A stretch of 64,000 bases of DNA from Verrucomicrobiota bacterium (GCA_023391285.1 JAEWBF010000020.1:1-64000), one strand, 5' to 3'. Shown: positions 53,670-63,428, counted from the stretch's first letter. Notes: a model not told the origin generated them from the sequence alone. Numbers and translations are program-made.

Positions 53670-54650
53670 TCACTCCGCCACCGCCGACTCGGCCAGATTC
53701 GTCGCCCGCTGCAGATGCTGCTGCAGCGAGGGCAAATGACGACTCGCGAACGACCGCACTTCCGCATCCTCCGACTCGCGCGCCGCGCGTTCGAACAGCT
53801 TCACGTCGGCTTCATGCTGATCGACCATCATCTTCATATAACTCTTGTCGAAGTCCGCTCCGTCCTTCCGCGACAAATTGCGGTAGTGACGATCGGTTTG
53901 AATCTCTTGCGGCACCGTCGCGCTCAACGCTCCGCTCGTTCCGCTCGCTGCGCCCGATGTCGGCGCACTCGTCGCGGTGCTTCGGTTCGTGGGAGTTCCC
54001 GTCGCGGCCGGGGTCGAGGCCGTGCTCGCCGCGCCCGTTGCCCGCGGCGCTCCATGCGTCGTCGCGATCCCAGCATTCGTCGAATCGCTCACGCCGCTGC
54101 CCGACATGCTGCGATTCGCATCCACCGACCGCTGCGGATTTGTCATGGCACTCGTCGCGAGCGCCGCCGCGTTGTCCAGCTCCACGCCTTTGCGCTGCGC
54201 GAGCTGCACGAGTTCCTGCGACATGGTGCGATGCTCCGATGCAATCTGCTGCGCATAACTCCGCACCTCGGGATTGCTCGCCCGCTCGGCCGCGAGTTGC
54301 GAGACCGCGATCTCTTTGTGATTATCTTCGGCCGCTTTGGAAAGGAAGCGGCGATCCGAGCGTTTCAACGACTCTCCGCCGCGATCGGCGGTCGTAGCAC
54401 CGATTTGGGCCGGCTCGGACGTGGCCCGCACGTCGCTCGTTGCGCCCGCCGCCGAGCGCGTCGTCATCATATCGTCGTTCACGCCCGAGTTAACACCGCT
54501 CGCGGAGGGTGATTGGGTCGAGCGATCCGGCGCTGTAGCGGAAGTTGCCTGAGCCGCAGCAGGCGCCGCGCACAAACATACCGCGAGAAACGCAGCCGCC
54601 CACGCGGGCACGCTACGATTGAATATCGATGGATAGGGGGTTGATTTCAT
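53670..54650 (-). CDS. DUF4142 protein with an inserted low-complexity linker
   Basis: 326 aa with a signal peptide (about 1-34). DUF4142 (ferritin-like helix bundle) is split: DRRFLSKAAEDNHKEIAV...SYAQQIASEHR (about 95-160) and SYMKMMVDQHEADVKLFERAA (about 260-320), separated by roughly 95 Ser/Thr/Ala/Gly-rich residues. Start ATG 54650. Divergent from the spermidine-synthase-like gene. Function unknown; envelope-located by its signal. Confidence 0.83.
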   Translation of the reverse strand: MKSTPYPSIFNRSVPAWAAAFLAVCLCAAPAAAQATSATAPDRSTQSPSASGVNSGVNDDMMTTRSAAGATSDVRATSEPAQIGATTADRGGESLKRSDRRFLSKAAEDNHKEIAVSQLAAERASNPEVRSYAQQIASEHRTMSQELVQLAQRKGVELDNAAALATSAMTNPQRSVDANRSMSGSGVSDSTNAGIATTHGAPRATGAASTASTPAATGTPTNRSTATSAPTSGAASGTSGALSATVPQEIQTDRHYRNLSRKDGADFDKSYMKMMVDQHEADVKLFERAARESEDAEVRSFASRHLPSLQQHLQRATNLAESAVAE

Positions 54651-54858
54651 AGCTGCGAACGGTAACGCACGCCCCATCCCCTCGCCATGGGGCGAAGCGC
54701 CGGTGCGCCGGTCAGGCCACCTTCTTCGAGAGGCGCGCCCAATCCTATCCGGCCGAACTCGCGCAGGTTGGATTGATCTCGCGCCCGAATCTCGCACAGT
54801 CCCGCCACTCTGCTGCCCCCGCACGTTTCTTCGTCAACCGCCCGCAGCTTTCCACTCC

Positions 54859-57126
54859 ATGTTGCCGTTCGCCTTCTCCATTTTCGCCGGAGCGTTTCTG
54901 CTCTTCGCCGTGCAGCCGCTCGTCGGCAAATACATCCTGCCCTGGTTCGGCGGCGGTCCCGGCGTCTGGGCGACGTGCCTGCTTTTTTTTCAAACGCTCC
55001 TGCTCGGCGGCTACGCCTACGCGCATTTTTCCGCCACCCGCCTCACGCCCCGCCGACAAGCCGGCCTCCATCTCGCCCTGCTCGCCATCGCACTCGTGCT
55101 GCTCCCGATCATCCCCGGCGCACACTGGCGTCCACAAGGCGACGAAGATCCGACTTGGCGCATCCTGCTCCTGCTCACCGCCAGCGTGGGTCTGCCCTAT
55201 TTCGTTTTGTCCGCCACCGGGCCGCTCATGCAGCAATGGTTCAGCCAAGCGCAGCCCGGCCGCTCGCCTTACCGGCTCTACGCTCTCTCGAATCTCGGTT
55301 CTTTGATCGCGCTCGTCGGCTACCCGTTCTACTTCGAACGCGCCTTCACCCGACAAACCCAGGCCAACCTCTGGTCCATCGGTCTCGGCATCTTCGCCTT
55401 GGGCTGCGTCTGGTGCGCCGTGCGCCTGTGGAAAACAGCAGCCGTCGTTTCGCCGACAACATCGGACGCCACGCTTCCGTCCGATCCGACCACTTCCGAA
55501 ACAACGCCCCCGTTCATCGATCGTCTGCTGTGGTTCTCTCTCGCCGGCGTCGCCTCGATCATCCTCCTCGCGACAACCAATAAACTCAGCCAGGACGTCG
55601 CCGTCGTTCCCTTTCTGTGGGTGCTGCCGCTGAGTCTTTATCTCATCACTTTCATCCTGTGTTTCGACCACCCGCGTTGGTATTCGCGTGAACTCTTCAG
55701 CGCGCTTTTTGCGCTCGGCGCCCTGGTCGACATCTACCTGCTCTTCGCCGGCCACAACGCCCGCCTTCCTCAACAAATCATCGGCTACAGCGGCACGCTC
55801 TTCGCCGCCTGCATGCTGTGCCACGGCGAACTTTTCCAACTCCGACCTTCGCCGCGCCACCTCACGTCCTTCTATCTGCACATCGCCGCCGGCGGCGCCG
55901 CCGGCGCCTTCTTCGTCGCGATCGTCGCGCCCCTCGTCTTCTCGCGCTACCTCGAACTCCAAATCGGCATCTGGCTGCTCACCTATCTCGTCGGCGCGCT
56001 CGCGTTTCGTCACCGTAGTCTCTCGCTCGCGTTCGGCACCGCCGCCGGCGCCTTCGCTGCCACGTTTCTCCTGCCGATTCTCGAGGCGACCGCGAGTCGC
56101 AGCGGCGATCGTTCGTTCTCCGTTCTTTTTCAACAAATCCGCGCTTTCTACGCCGAACACTGGTCGTTCATCGCGTTCCTCACCGCCGCATTTCTCATCG
56201 GCGTCCTCGACCGCCGCGGTTTCGTGCGCCAATGGCAGCTGCGAGTCGGCAATTTTCTCATGCTGTTCTCCGTCGGCATCGGCATCCTCTTCGTTGCCCA
56301 GGTCCGCAAGGATTCCGCCAGCGCGATCACGACGATGCGCAATTTCTACGGCGTGCTGAAGGTCTTCGAATACAACCGCGACCTTCCCGACCAACACTAT
56401 CATTCGCTCGTTCACGGGGTCACCTCGCACGGCCTCCAGTTCGCTTCGCCTCCGCAATCCACGTGGGCCACCACGTATTACGGTCCGACCAGCGGCATCG
56501 GCCACGCCATCGATCACCTGCCCGCGCGCGAACCCTGGCACATCGGCCTCGTCGGACTCGGCACCGGCACGGTCGCCGCCTACGGCCGTGCCGGCGATCG
56601 CGTTCGCATTTACGAGATCAACCCCCAGGTCGAGGAACTCGCCCGCTCCCAATTCACCTACCTCGAAGACACTCCCGCCGACGTCCACGTGGTCATGGGC
56701 GACGCGCGTCTCACGATGGAACACGAACTCGAGCGCAACGAGTCCCAGCAATTCGATGTCCTCGCGCTCGACGCGTTCAGCAGCGACGCCATCCCCGCCC
56801 ACCTCCTCACCGTCGAAGCCTTTTCCGCCTACTTCGCCCATCTCAAACCCAACGGCATCCTCGCGATCCACACGTCCAACCGCTACCTCGACCTCCAACC
56901 CGTCGTGGAAACCGCCGCCGCTCACTTCGGCTACAGCACCGTCACCCTCTCCGATTCGCCCGACGACAAAAACTGGTGGCTCTTTCGCAGCACCTGGGTC
57001 CTCGTCACGAAAAACGAAGACATCCTCGGCAACGAACCCCTCCTCCTCGGCGCCGAACCCGTCTCCGAACGCAAAGTCACTCTCTGGACCGACGACCACA
57101 CCAGCCTCTACGAAATCCTAAAATAG
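54859..57126 (+). CDS. Membrane protein with spermidine-synthase-like C-terminus
   Basis: 755 aa. About 500 residues of membrane domain with a dozen hydrophobic segments are followed by a spermidine-synthase-like methyltransferase fold (LVGLGTGTVAAYGR, YEINPQVEELAR, VVMGDARLTM, LALDAFSSDAIP). Aminopropyltransferase activity is not proven for this membrane class. Start ATG 54859. The stop is abutted by a heptamer repeat. Confidence 0.88.
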   Translation: MLPFAFSIFAGAFLLFAVQPLVGKYILPWFGGGPGVWATCLLFFQTLLLGGYAYAHFSATRLTPRRQAGLHLALLAIALVLLPIIPGAHWRPQGDEDPTWRILLLLTASVGLPYFVLSATGPLMQQWFSQAQPGRSPYRLYALSNLGSLIALVGYPFYFERAFTRQTQANLWSIGLGIFALGCVWCAVRLWKTAAVVSPTTSDATLPSDPTTSETTPPFIDRLLWFSLAGVASIILLATTNKLSQDVAVVPFLWVLPLSLYLITFILCFDHPRWYSRELFSALFALGALVDIYLLFAGHNARLPQQIIGYSGTLFAACMLCHGELFQLRPSPRHLTSFYLHIAAGGAAGAFFVAIVAPLVFSRYLELQIGIWLLTYLVGALAFRHRSLSLAFGTAAGAFAATFLLPILEATASRSGDRSFSVLFQQIRAFYAEHWSFIAFLTAAFLIGVLDRRGFVRQWQLRVGNFLMLFSVGIGILFVAQVRKDSASAITTMRNFYGVLKVFEYNRDLPDQHYHSLVHGVTSHGLQFASPPQSTWATTYYGPTSGIGHAIDHLPAREPWHIGLVGLGTGTVAAYGRAGDRVRIYEINPQVEELARSQFTYLEDTPADVHVVMGDARLTMEHELERNESQQFDVLALDAFSSDAIPAHLLTVEAFSAYFAHLKPNGILAIHTSNRYLDLQPVVETAAAHFGYSTVTLSDSPDDKNWWLFRSTWVLVTKNEDILGNEPLLLGAEPVSERKVTLWTDDHTSLYEILK

Positions 57127-57220
57127 TCCCAGTCCGTCGTCCCGTAGTCAGTGGTCCGTGGTCCGTTGTCCGTTGTCCGTAGTCCGTGGTCCCGTAGTCC
57201 GTAGCCCCGTAGTCCCGTAG
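57126..57220 (+). repeat. Heptamer repeat GTCCGTN array
   Basis: About 13 units of GTCCGTA/G/T, with a few 8-bp GTCCCGTA variants. It abuts the TAG stop (57124-57126) of the previous gene. No protein or RNA is evident in it. Confidence 0.9.
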
Positions 57221-57320
57221 AATTTCCCTATTCCACGCGCGCAACGGGAACCAACCGCCCCGAGCGCCCACTGTGCGACAACCCCGCGCCCGTCGCCCGC
57301 GACACCGCGCGCCCTGCACC

Positions 57321-57836
57321 ATGAAGCTCTCGGAAATCCTCCAAGGCAAATGGCTCGGTCATCCCCTGCACGCCGCGCTCGTGCACGTTCCGATCGGCGC
57401 CTGGCTGGTCGCCTGCGCGATTGATGTCGCTTTCTTCGCCGGCTGGATCACCGGCCCCGTTCCGCTCCGTCTCGCGCAATACGCCGTCGCCTTCGGCCTC
57501 CTCGGTGCCGTCATCGCGATCCCTCCAGGACTGGCCGACTGGATGCAGATCAAACCCGACAAGCCGGCGAAAAAACTCGGCGTTTACCACATGCTCCTCA
57601 ACGCCGCCGCTGCCGCACTCTGGGGCGTTAACCTCGCGCTGCGCCTCGACACTCCCGATGCCGTCACGACCGCCATCCTCCTGACATCGCTCGGCGGCAC
57701 CGCCCTGTTGTTCGTCAGTGCCTACATCGGTTCGCTCATGGTTTACGACCACGGCATCGGCGTCGCCCGTTTCTCCAAGAAAGAACTCCGCCAACGCGCC
57801 GCCCGCGCCGGCTCGCGTGTGCCGGAAGAATCCTGA
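57321..57836 (+). CDS. DUF2231 membrane protein
   Basis: 171 aa. HPLHAALVHVPIGAW is the DUF2231 signature and four hydrophobic segments follow. Paralog of the N-terminal part of the next protein (about 8 bp away). Such pairs sit near Rieske or cytochrome proteins and may hold redox cofactors; function unknown. Confidence 0.87.
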   Translation: MKLSEILQGKWLGHPLHAALVHVPIGAWLVACAIDVAFFAGWITGPVPLRLAQYAVAFGLLGAVIAIPPGLADWMQIKPDKPAKKLGVYHMLLNAAAAALWGVNLALRLDTPDAVTTAILLTSLGGTALLFVSAYIGSLMVYDHGIGVARFSKKELRQRAARAGSRVPEES

Positions 57837-57844
57837 CTCGCGCC

Positions 57845-58672
57845 ATGTCCACCGCGAAAAACCTCCTCCTCGGCAAACCCGTGCGCAGCCCGCTGCACCC
57901 CGCGCTGGTGCACCTGCCGATCGCGCTCTTTCCGCTCAGCCTCCTGCTCGACGTGATAAGTTGGATACGCCCCGACCCCGATCTTCATCTCGTCGCCGCC
58001 TCCTTCTACTGCATCTGCGCCGGTCTGACCACCGGCCTCATCGCCGGCCTCTTCGGCTTCATCGACTTCTCCGAAATCCGTCGCGACCACCCGGTGCGCA
58101 AACCCGCAACGGTCCACATGATTCTCAATCTCGTCGCACTCGGCTTGTTCGCCCTCGGCGCCGTTCTCCGCGCGAATCGCCTCGATCTTGAACAGACTCC
58201 GATTCTCCCCGTCCTCATCTCCTTCATCGGAGTCGGCCTGCTTTCTTATTCCGGCTATCTCGGCGGCCACCTCGTTTACGGCGAAGGCGTCGGCGTTGGC
58301 CGTCACCGCCACAAACCGCTTTTCCCCGACGAAACCCTCACGGCGCCACGCGGTGACGCCGTCCTCGTCCCCGTCGCCGACTCCTCTGCGCTCGTCGAGT
58401 CCGGCACGCTCCGCGTGAAAGTCGGCGGCACCGCCGTAACGCTCGCCCGTCACGACGGCAAAGTTTACGCCGTCCAGGAATACTGCACGCACCGCTACGG
58501 TCCCCTTTCCGAGGGAAAGATCGCCGACTGCGAAGTCACCTGCCCCTGGCACAATTCCCGTTTCGACCTCCGCACCGGCAAAGTCACCGCCGGCCCCGCC
58601 AAAGTGGACCTGAAAACCTTCCGCTGCGAAGAACGCGACGCCCAAATCTGGATCGAGTCGCCAGCGAAATAG
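57845..58672 (+). CDS. DUF2231-Rieske fusion protein
   Basis: 275 aa. N-terminal DUF2231 (HPALVHLPIALFPL, four hydrophobic segments, about 1-150), C-terminal Rieske domain with Cys214, His216 (CTHRYGPL) and Cys233, His236 (CPWHNSRF) binding a 2Fe-2S cluster. Likely a membrane electron-transfer protein. The adjacent DUF2231 gene suggests the two form a unit. Confidence 0.9.
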   Translation: MSTAKNLLLGKPVRSPLHPALVHLPIALFPLSLLLDVISWIRPDPDLHLVAASFYCICAGLTTGLIAGLFGFIDFSEIRRDHPVRKPATVHMILNLVALGLFALGAVLRANRLDLEQTPILPVLISFIGVGLLSYSGYLGGHLVYGEGVGVGRHRHKPLFPDETLTAPRGDAVLVPVADSSALVESGTLRVKVGGTAVTLARHDGKVYAVQEYCTHRYGPLSEGKIADCEVTCPWHNSRFDLRTGKVTAGPAKVDLKTFRCEERDAQIWIESPAK

Positions 58673-58680
58673 TGACTGCC

Positions 58681-58709
58681 GGCGCCGGCACCACCGGCGC
58701 CTCGTTTTC
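58681..58709 (+). terminator. Intrinsic terminator after the Rieske gene
   Basis: GGCGCCGG (58681-58688) / CCGGCGCC (58694-58701), loop of 5 nt, then TCGTTTTCT. It separates the Rieske gene from the convergent HPF gene. Confidence 0.8.
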
Positions 58710-58750
58710 TACACTAGAGTTCGACGTCCTTGGAGAGGGCTTCGTTGCGC

Positions 58751-59131
58751 CTATTCCACCTTCGGCAGCGCCGCGTCGATCTCCGGACTCTGCGGATGAT
58801 TCCGCTTGTCCTTCCGTTTCCCGTGCCGCCGCTCGAGTTGCCGATCGAGTTTCGCCACCAGCGCATCCGCCACATCATACGCATCCTTCCCCTCCGCCGA
58901 CGCCACCAGATCCGGACCCGAAATCTCGATCTGGCCCGTCGCGGTGAAATGATGCTCCGTGCCCAGTGTCTGATCTTTTTGGATACGCACGTTCACGCGA
59001 ATGATGTAGTCGTTGTGCCGCAGCAGGACCGCGAACTTCTCGTGCAACGCGTTGTGCATCGCTTCGGTCAAATCGAAGTGGATCGCCTGCAGCTTCAGTT
59101 TCGAGGGAACGGCATCGAGTTCGGGTGTCAT
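58751..59131 (-). CDS. hpf: Ribosome hibernation-promoting factor (HPF/RaiA)
   Basis: 126 aa, short HPF/YfiA type. KLKLQAIHFDLTEAMHNALHEKF and GQIEISGPDLVASAEGKDAYDVADALVAKLDRQLERRHGK are the family core. It binds the 30S subunit in stationary phase. Divergent from ftsH; the shared upstream gap is 365 bp. Confidence 0.93.
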   Translation of the reverse strand: MTPELDAVPSKLKLQAIHFDLTEAMHNALHEKFAVLLRHNDYIIRVNVRIQKDQTLGTEHHFTATGQIEISGPDLVASAEGKDAYDVADALVAKLDRQLERRHGKRKDKRNHPQSPEIDAALPKVE

Positions 59132-59496
59132 GCGGCGTCAGACACAGCGATCGCCGACCCGTTCTAGGCAGCGGCACGCTAACCCGATTTTACCCGCCCG
59201 TCTCGTCGACCCGATTGATTCCCCGGAGCCTCGCCGGAGATTTTCCGGGACTGTTTTGCGCCTTACCTCGCGTTTTCAGGAAAATTTACGGAGATCCTTT
59301 TCAACAACTTACGTGTGAGGCGGAATCTACCGCCCGCGCTTCCTTTTCTTCGCAACCCCCCTTCCTGCAACCTGCTCCACCTCCGCATCGCCAAGCCACC
59401 TCCACCTCCACCCCTGATTCACAGCACCACGAGCAAGCTCGCCAGAAGACTCACTCCGCGATTGTCGGAGAACCCCCGATATGGCGCATAGGAGTA
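59132..59496 (+). other. Divergent promoter region between hpf and ftsH
   Basis: 365 bp without a gene. I see no tandem repeat or palindrome of note; it must carry both promoters. The ftsH reading frame stays open through it, but FtsH homology begins only at 59497. Confidence 0.5.
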
Positions 59497-61335
59497 ATGC
59501 CCATGTTGCCTCGTCGTTGGTTCTTCGCGCTGCTCGGCCTCTTCCTCGTCGCGCTCAGTCTCGATCTGTATTTCTCCCACCAGATCTCGTCCTCCACTCG
59601 CGCTGCCGACGCCGAACGCATCGGGCTCGCCGAATTTCTCGCCGCCGCCAACGCCGGCCAACTCACCGAAGGCCACATCGTCTATCGCGGCCACGCCCTC
59701 GGCCTTGCCGATGTATCCGCCACGCTGACCCACGCCGACGCCACCCGCTCCGTGCGCAGCACCGGCCGCCTCACCGATTCCGATCTCGCCACCTTACGCG
59801 CGCATCGCTTCGTCGAAGACGACGCCGCCTCCTTCGCCGCCGCGAAATCCCTCACCGCCGCCGAACGCACCGCCAAGATCGTCCACGTCGCCACGCCGCC
59901 GCTCGGCATCGTCACCCTCATCGCCGGCCTCATCGTTGCGATCCAACGCTACGGGAATCGCTTCGCCGGCTTCTCCGCTCAACGCCTGCGCCCCGCGGCT
60001 TCCGCCGTGAAATTCTCTTCCGTCGCCGGTTGCGACGAAGCGAAGGACGAAGTTCACGAGGTCGTCGAATTTCTCCGCGATCCCGCCCGCTTCCGCGAAA
60101 CCGGCGGCCGCATGCCCAAGGGCGTTCTCCTCGTCGGCCCTCCCGGCACCGGCAAAACCATGCTCGCCAAAGCCGTCGCCGGCGAAGCGAAGGCCAAGTT
60201 CTACAGCCTCAGCGGTTCCGACTTCGTCGAGATGTATGTCGGCGTCGGCGCCTCGCGCGTCCGCTCCCTCTTCAAGAAAGCCCGCGAGTCCGCCCCGAGC
60301 ATCATCTTCATCGACGAAATCGACGCGATCGGCCGTCAGCGCGCCGGCGGCGACACGAGCGGCGCCCAACAGGAACACGATCAAACCCTCAACGCGCTCC
60401 TCGTTGAAATGGACGGCTTCAAATCCGACGACGCCGTCGTCGTCTTCGGCGCGACCAATCGCCCCGACACGATGGACCGCGCGCTCCTCCGTCCCGGCCG
60501 TTTCGACCGCCAAGTTTCGGTCGGTCTTCCCGACCTCGCCGGCCGCGTCGCCATCCTCCAGGTTCACGCCGGCGCCGTGAAACTCGACCCCTCCGTCGAC
60601 CTCAACGAAATCGCCAAAGCCACGCCCGGTTATTCCGGCGCCGATCTCGCCAATCTCCTCAACGAGGGCGCCATCCACGCCGCGCGCCATCGCCGCCCGA
60701 CCATCACGATGGCCGATCTCGACGAAGCCCGCGACAAGATCAACTGGGGCCGCGAAACCCGCCGCGCCATGACCGCTCACGACAAGAAGGTCATCGCGTA
60801 TCACGAAGCTGGACACGCCCTCATGCAGGTCATCTCCGGCGAGGACGCCATCAAGCTCCACAAGGTCACCATCATCCCGCGCGGCCGCTCGCTCGGCAGC
60901 ACGCACTTCACGCCCGAGCGCGATCTCTTTAACTACTCGCGCGAACAACTCGTCGCCAAGCTCCGCTGCCTCATGGCCGGCCGCGTCGCCGAGGAGCTCG
61001 CCCTCGGCAGCATCACGAGCGGCGCCTCCGGCGACATCCAGGAAGCCACCAAAACCGCGCGCCAAATGGTCTTCGAATGGGGCATGTCACCCCTCGGCTT
61101 CATGGCCCTCTCCCGCAGCGAAGGCGAAGAATCGCTCGCCAGCCCGCAGACGTTCCACGAAGCCGAGCGCCACGTGCGCGATCTCCTCGACGGCAACTAC
61201 GCCGCGACCACCGAAGCGCTCTCGCAAAACCGCGCCGCCCTCGACGCCATCGCCGAAGCGCTCATTGCCCGTGAAACGATCTCCGGCGACGACGTCCGCC
61301 AGATCGTCGCGCAGCTCCGTCGGCAAGTCGCCTGA
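59497..61335 (+). CDS. ftsH: ATP-dependent zinc metalloprotease FtsH
   Basis: 612 aa. Two hydrophobic segments (about 8-27 and 128-148) enclose a periplasmic domain; AAA core with GPPGTGKT, FIDEIDAIGRQR and SRH arginines; zinc motif HEAGH (436-440). It degrades membrane and regulatory proteins. AGGAG lies just before ATG 59497; ATG 59503 is an alternative. It lacks the usual long C-terminal tail. Confidence 0.96.
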   Translation: MPMLPRRWFFALLGLFLVALSLDLYFSHQISSSTRAADAERIGLAEFLAAANAGQLTEGHIVYRGHALGLADVSATLTHADATRSVRSTGRLTDSDLATLRAHRFVEDDAASFAAAKSLTAAERTAKIVHVATPPLGIVTLIAGLIVAIQRYGNRFAGFSAQRLRPAASAVKFSSVAGCDEAKDEVHEVVEFLRDPARFRETGGRMPKGVLLVGPPGTGKTMLAKAVAGEAKAKFYSLSGSDFVEMYVGVGASRVRSLFKKARESAPSIIFIDEIDAIGRQRAGGDTSGAQQEHDQTLNALLVEMDGFKSDDAVVVFGATNRPDTMDRALLRPGRFDRQVSVGLPDLAGRVAILQVHAGAVKLDPSVDLNEIAKATPGYSGADLANLLNEGAIHAARHRRPTITMADLDEARDKINWGRETRRAMTAHDKKVIAYHEAGHALMQVISGEDAIKLHKVTIIPRGRSLGSTHFTPERDLFNYSREQLVAKLRCLMAGRVAEELALGSITSGASGDIQEATKTARQMVFEWGMSPLGFMALSRSEGEESLASPQTFHEAERHVRDLLDGNYAATTEALSQNRAALDAIAEALIARETISGDDVRQIVAQLRRQVA

Positions 61336-61478
61336 GTCCCCGCGGAGGATTTCACTGGGTGCGACGCACGGGCGTCACGCCCAGCATCACTTTGTCCGAA
61401 GGCCGGTCTGTCGTTTCACCAAACAACAACCCGCTCTCCAGCTGCGGTCGTTACCCAAACGAAAATCCCATCGCAGCC

Positions 61479-62381
61479 ATGAAGAAGTCTTCGAAATTCA
61501 ATCTCATCGTCGCCGCCCTCTGCGCCGGCCTGCTCACCGCCTCCGCCCAATCGTCCGGCTCCGCCGGAGCCGGCAGCGGCGCGAGTGGTTCAGGGGCCAG
61601 CGGTTCCACCAGCACCGGTTCAACCAACAGCGGCGCCACCTCCGGATCGTCCACCACCAGCTCGGGCTCGATGTCCGGCAATCGCTCGACGTCAGGGTCG
61701 GCCAAGGACAGCGCAAAAACCGACGCAAACGCCAATTCCACCAACACCGGCTCCGGCGTCACTTCCGGCGATCGCATGAACAGCGCTGGCAACACCACCG
61801 GCAGCAATCTCAACACCGGCGATCGCTCCTCCAACTCGAGTTCGCCTTCTTCAACTTCCGGCGCCACCACCGGCAATCGCACCGGCAACAACCCTTCCGG
61901 CGCCATGGGCACGGACCGGAACTCGAGCACCACCGGAAACTCCACCGGCTCCAACGCCGCGGGTGCGACGAGGAACTCGAGTTCAACCACCAATCGCGGC
62001 GCGACCACCGGCAGCACTTCGTCGAACTCGACGATGACGCCCGGCGCCACCACGGGAACGAATGCAAGTGCCGACACGAGCGTGACCCAATCCAGTCTCG
62101 CCAACCGCACTTCCGCGCCCGATCCCGTCCGCGTCAACGAAGCTCCACCCAACGCCCGCCCCGAAGTCCGCACCTCCGCGCCCAGCCAGAATCACGCCTG
62201 GGTGCCCGGCGGCTACGAATGGCGCAACGGACAATGGCAATGGCGCAGCGGCCAATGGACCGTTCCGCCGCGCACCGGCGCGACCTGGGTCCCCGACCGC
62301 TACGACGCGTCTTCCCAACAGTGGACCGGCGGCCACTGGAGTTCCGGAAGCGACCAGCAGCAATCTTCACAGCGACGCTGA
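61479..62381 (+). CDS. Secreted WXXGXW-repeat protein with Ser/Thr/Gly/Asn-rich linker
   Basis: 300 aa. Signal peptide (about 1-23), then roughly 200 residues of Ser, Thr, Gly and Asn low-complexity, then a C-terminal WXXGXW-type region (WVPGGYEWRNGQWQWRSGQW, WVPDRY, WTGGHW). WXXGXW repeats occur in outer-surface proteins. Single gene; a strong terminator follows. Confidence 0.85.
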   Translation: MKKSSKFNLIVAALCAGLLTASAQSSGSAGAGSGASGSGASGSTSTGSTNSGATSGSSTTSSGSMSGNRSTSGSAKDSAKTDANANSTNTGSGVTSGDRMNSAGNTTGSNLNTGDRSSNSSSPSSTSGATTGNRTGNNPSGAMGTDRNSSTTGNSTGSNAAGATRNSSSTTNRGATTGSTSSNSTMTPGATTGTNASADTSVTQSSLANRTSAPDPVRVNEAPPNARPEVRTSAPSQNHAWVPGGYEWRNGQWQWRSGQWTVPPRTGATWVPDRYDASSQQWTGGHWSSGSDQQQSSQRR

Positions 62382-62403
62382 CGCGTTACTGTGTGTGTGA
62401 CCC

Positions 62404-62450
62404 GCGGGCCGCGAAACGTGCAAGCCACGTCCGCGGCCCGCCCCTTTTAG
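62404..62450 (+). terminator. Intrinsic terminator after the WXXGXW gene
   Basis: GCGGGCCGCG (62404-62413) / CGCGGCCCGC (62432-62441), 18-nt loop with an inner ACGT pair, then CCCTTTTAG. Stem of 10 bp. Confidence 0.85.
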
Positions 62451-62474
62451 TAACACAAGGCAGGTCCGTGCCGT

Positions 62475-62499
62475 CCCTTCGCGCCCTTCGCGGTTTTCC
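62475..62499 (+). repeat. Nonamer-type repeat CCCTTCGCG
   Basis: Two 9-bp units CCCTTCGCG end in GGTTTTCC, similar in form to the block at 11255-11286 (which ends in GGTTTCC). It lies between the terminator and fdhD. Confidence 0.55.
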
Positions 62500-62546
62500 C
62501 TCTCGGTTTGCCCCTCAGCCGGCCGCGCCTTTTATTTGGCGGCCCC

Positions 62547-63428
62547 ATGTCCGCTCCCCTCTGCGCCCCCTCGCCGATCCACCGCTCGCCCAGCCTGCAC
62601 TGGACGCACGCCCGCGGCTGGTTCCACACCGACGAACCCCTCATCGTCGAAAGCCCCCTCGCCATCGAAATCGCGTATCCACGTTCCGGACACGAGCTCC
62701 GCAAGGTCCTCGCCGTCACTATGCGCACACCGGGTGACGATGCCGACCTCGCGCTCGGCTTCCTCTTCGCCGAAGGCCTGATTACCTCACTCGACGACGT
62801 TCTTTCGAATACCGCGCACTCCGAAAACGCCCGCGGCGAATCCCTCCTCACCCAACGCGTCCAACTTCGCCACGCTCCGCGCGAAGACCTCCAGCGCATC
62901 TCCCGCGGCCTCCTCACCAGCTCCGCCTGCGGTCTCTGCGGTCGCGTTTCGCTCGAAGGCCTCCCCACCCACTCCGCCTCCTCTGCGCCTTCATCCAACC
63001 CGCTCATCCTTTCTCCCGAACAACTCTCGCGTCTCCCCGAAATCCTTCGCGCCACTCAAACCCTCTTCGCCGAAACCGGCGGCTCGCACGGCGCCGCGCT
63101 CGTCGATTCGAACGGAACCCTCGTCCTCGCCCGCGAAGACGTCGGCCGCCACAACGCCGTCGATAAACTTCTCGGCGCCGCGCTCCGCCAAAATCTTCCC
63201 GCCGCGCAACACCTCCTCGTGCTGAGCAGCCGCGCCAGTTTCGAGCTCCTCCAAAAAGCCGCCGCCTTCGGCCTGCCGCTCGTCGTCGCCGTCGGCGCCC
63301 CCTCGTCCCTCGCCGTGTCGCTCGCGCACGACGCCGGAATCACACTCGTCGGCTTCGCCCGAGACGGCCGTTTCAACGTCTATACTCATGCCGACCGGCT
63401 CGCGCTCGCTCCCATCTCTTCCTTGTAG
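62547..63428 (+). CDS. fdhD: FdhD, formate dehydrogenase accessory sulfurtransferase
   Basis: 293 aa. SACGLCGR gives the Cys128/Cys131 pair; the C-terminal GARDVGRHNAVDK-like region (REDVGRHNAVDK) is present. It hands sulfur to the molybdenum cofactor of formate dehydrogenase, which fits the FdhF/YdeP-type gene directly downstream. The stop TAG is part of a GTAG repeat head. Confidence 0.93.
   Translation: MSAPLCAPSPIHRSPSLHWTHARGWFHTDEPLIVESPLAIEIAYPRSGHELRKVLAVTMRTPGDDADLALGFLFAEGLITSLDDVLSNTAHSENARGESLLTQRVQLRHAPREDLQRISRGLLTSSACGLCGRVSLEGLPTHSASSAPSSNPLILSPEQLSRLPEILRATQTLFAETGGSHGAALVDSNGTLVLAREDVGRHNAVDKLLGAALRQNLPAAQHLLVLSSRASFELLQKAAAFGLPLVVAVGAPSSLAVSLAHDAGITLVGFARDGRFNVYTHADRLALAPISSL

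Noticed and set aside
57126..57220. CRISPR array
   Set aside because: Repeats are 7 bp with no spacers; it is a simple short tandem array.
59125..59496. Longer FtsH N-terminus
   Set aside because: The frame is open but encodes low-complexity residues; FtsH homology and a ribosome site begin at 59497.
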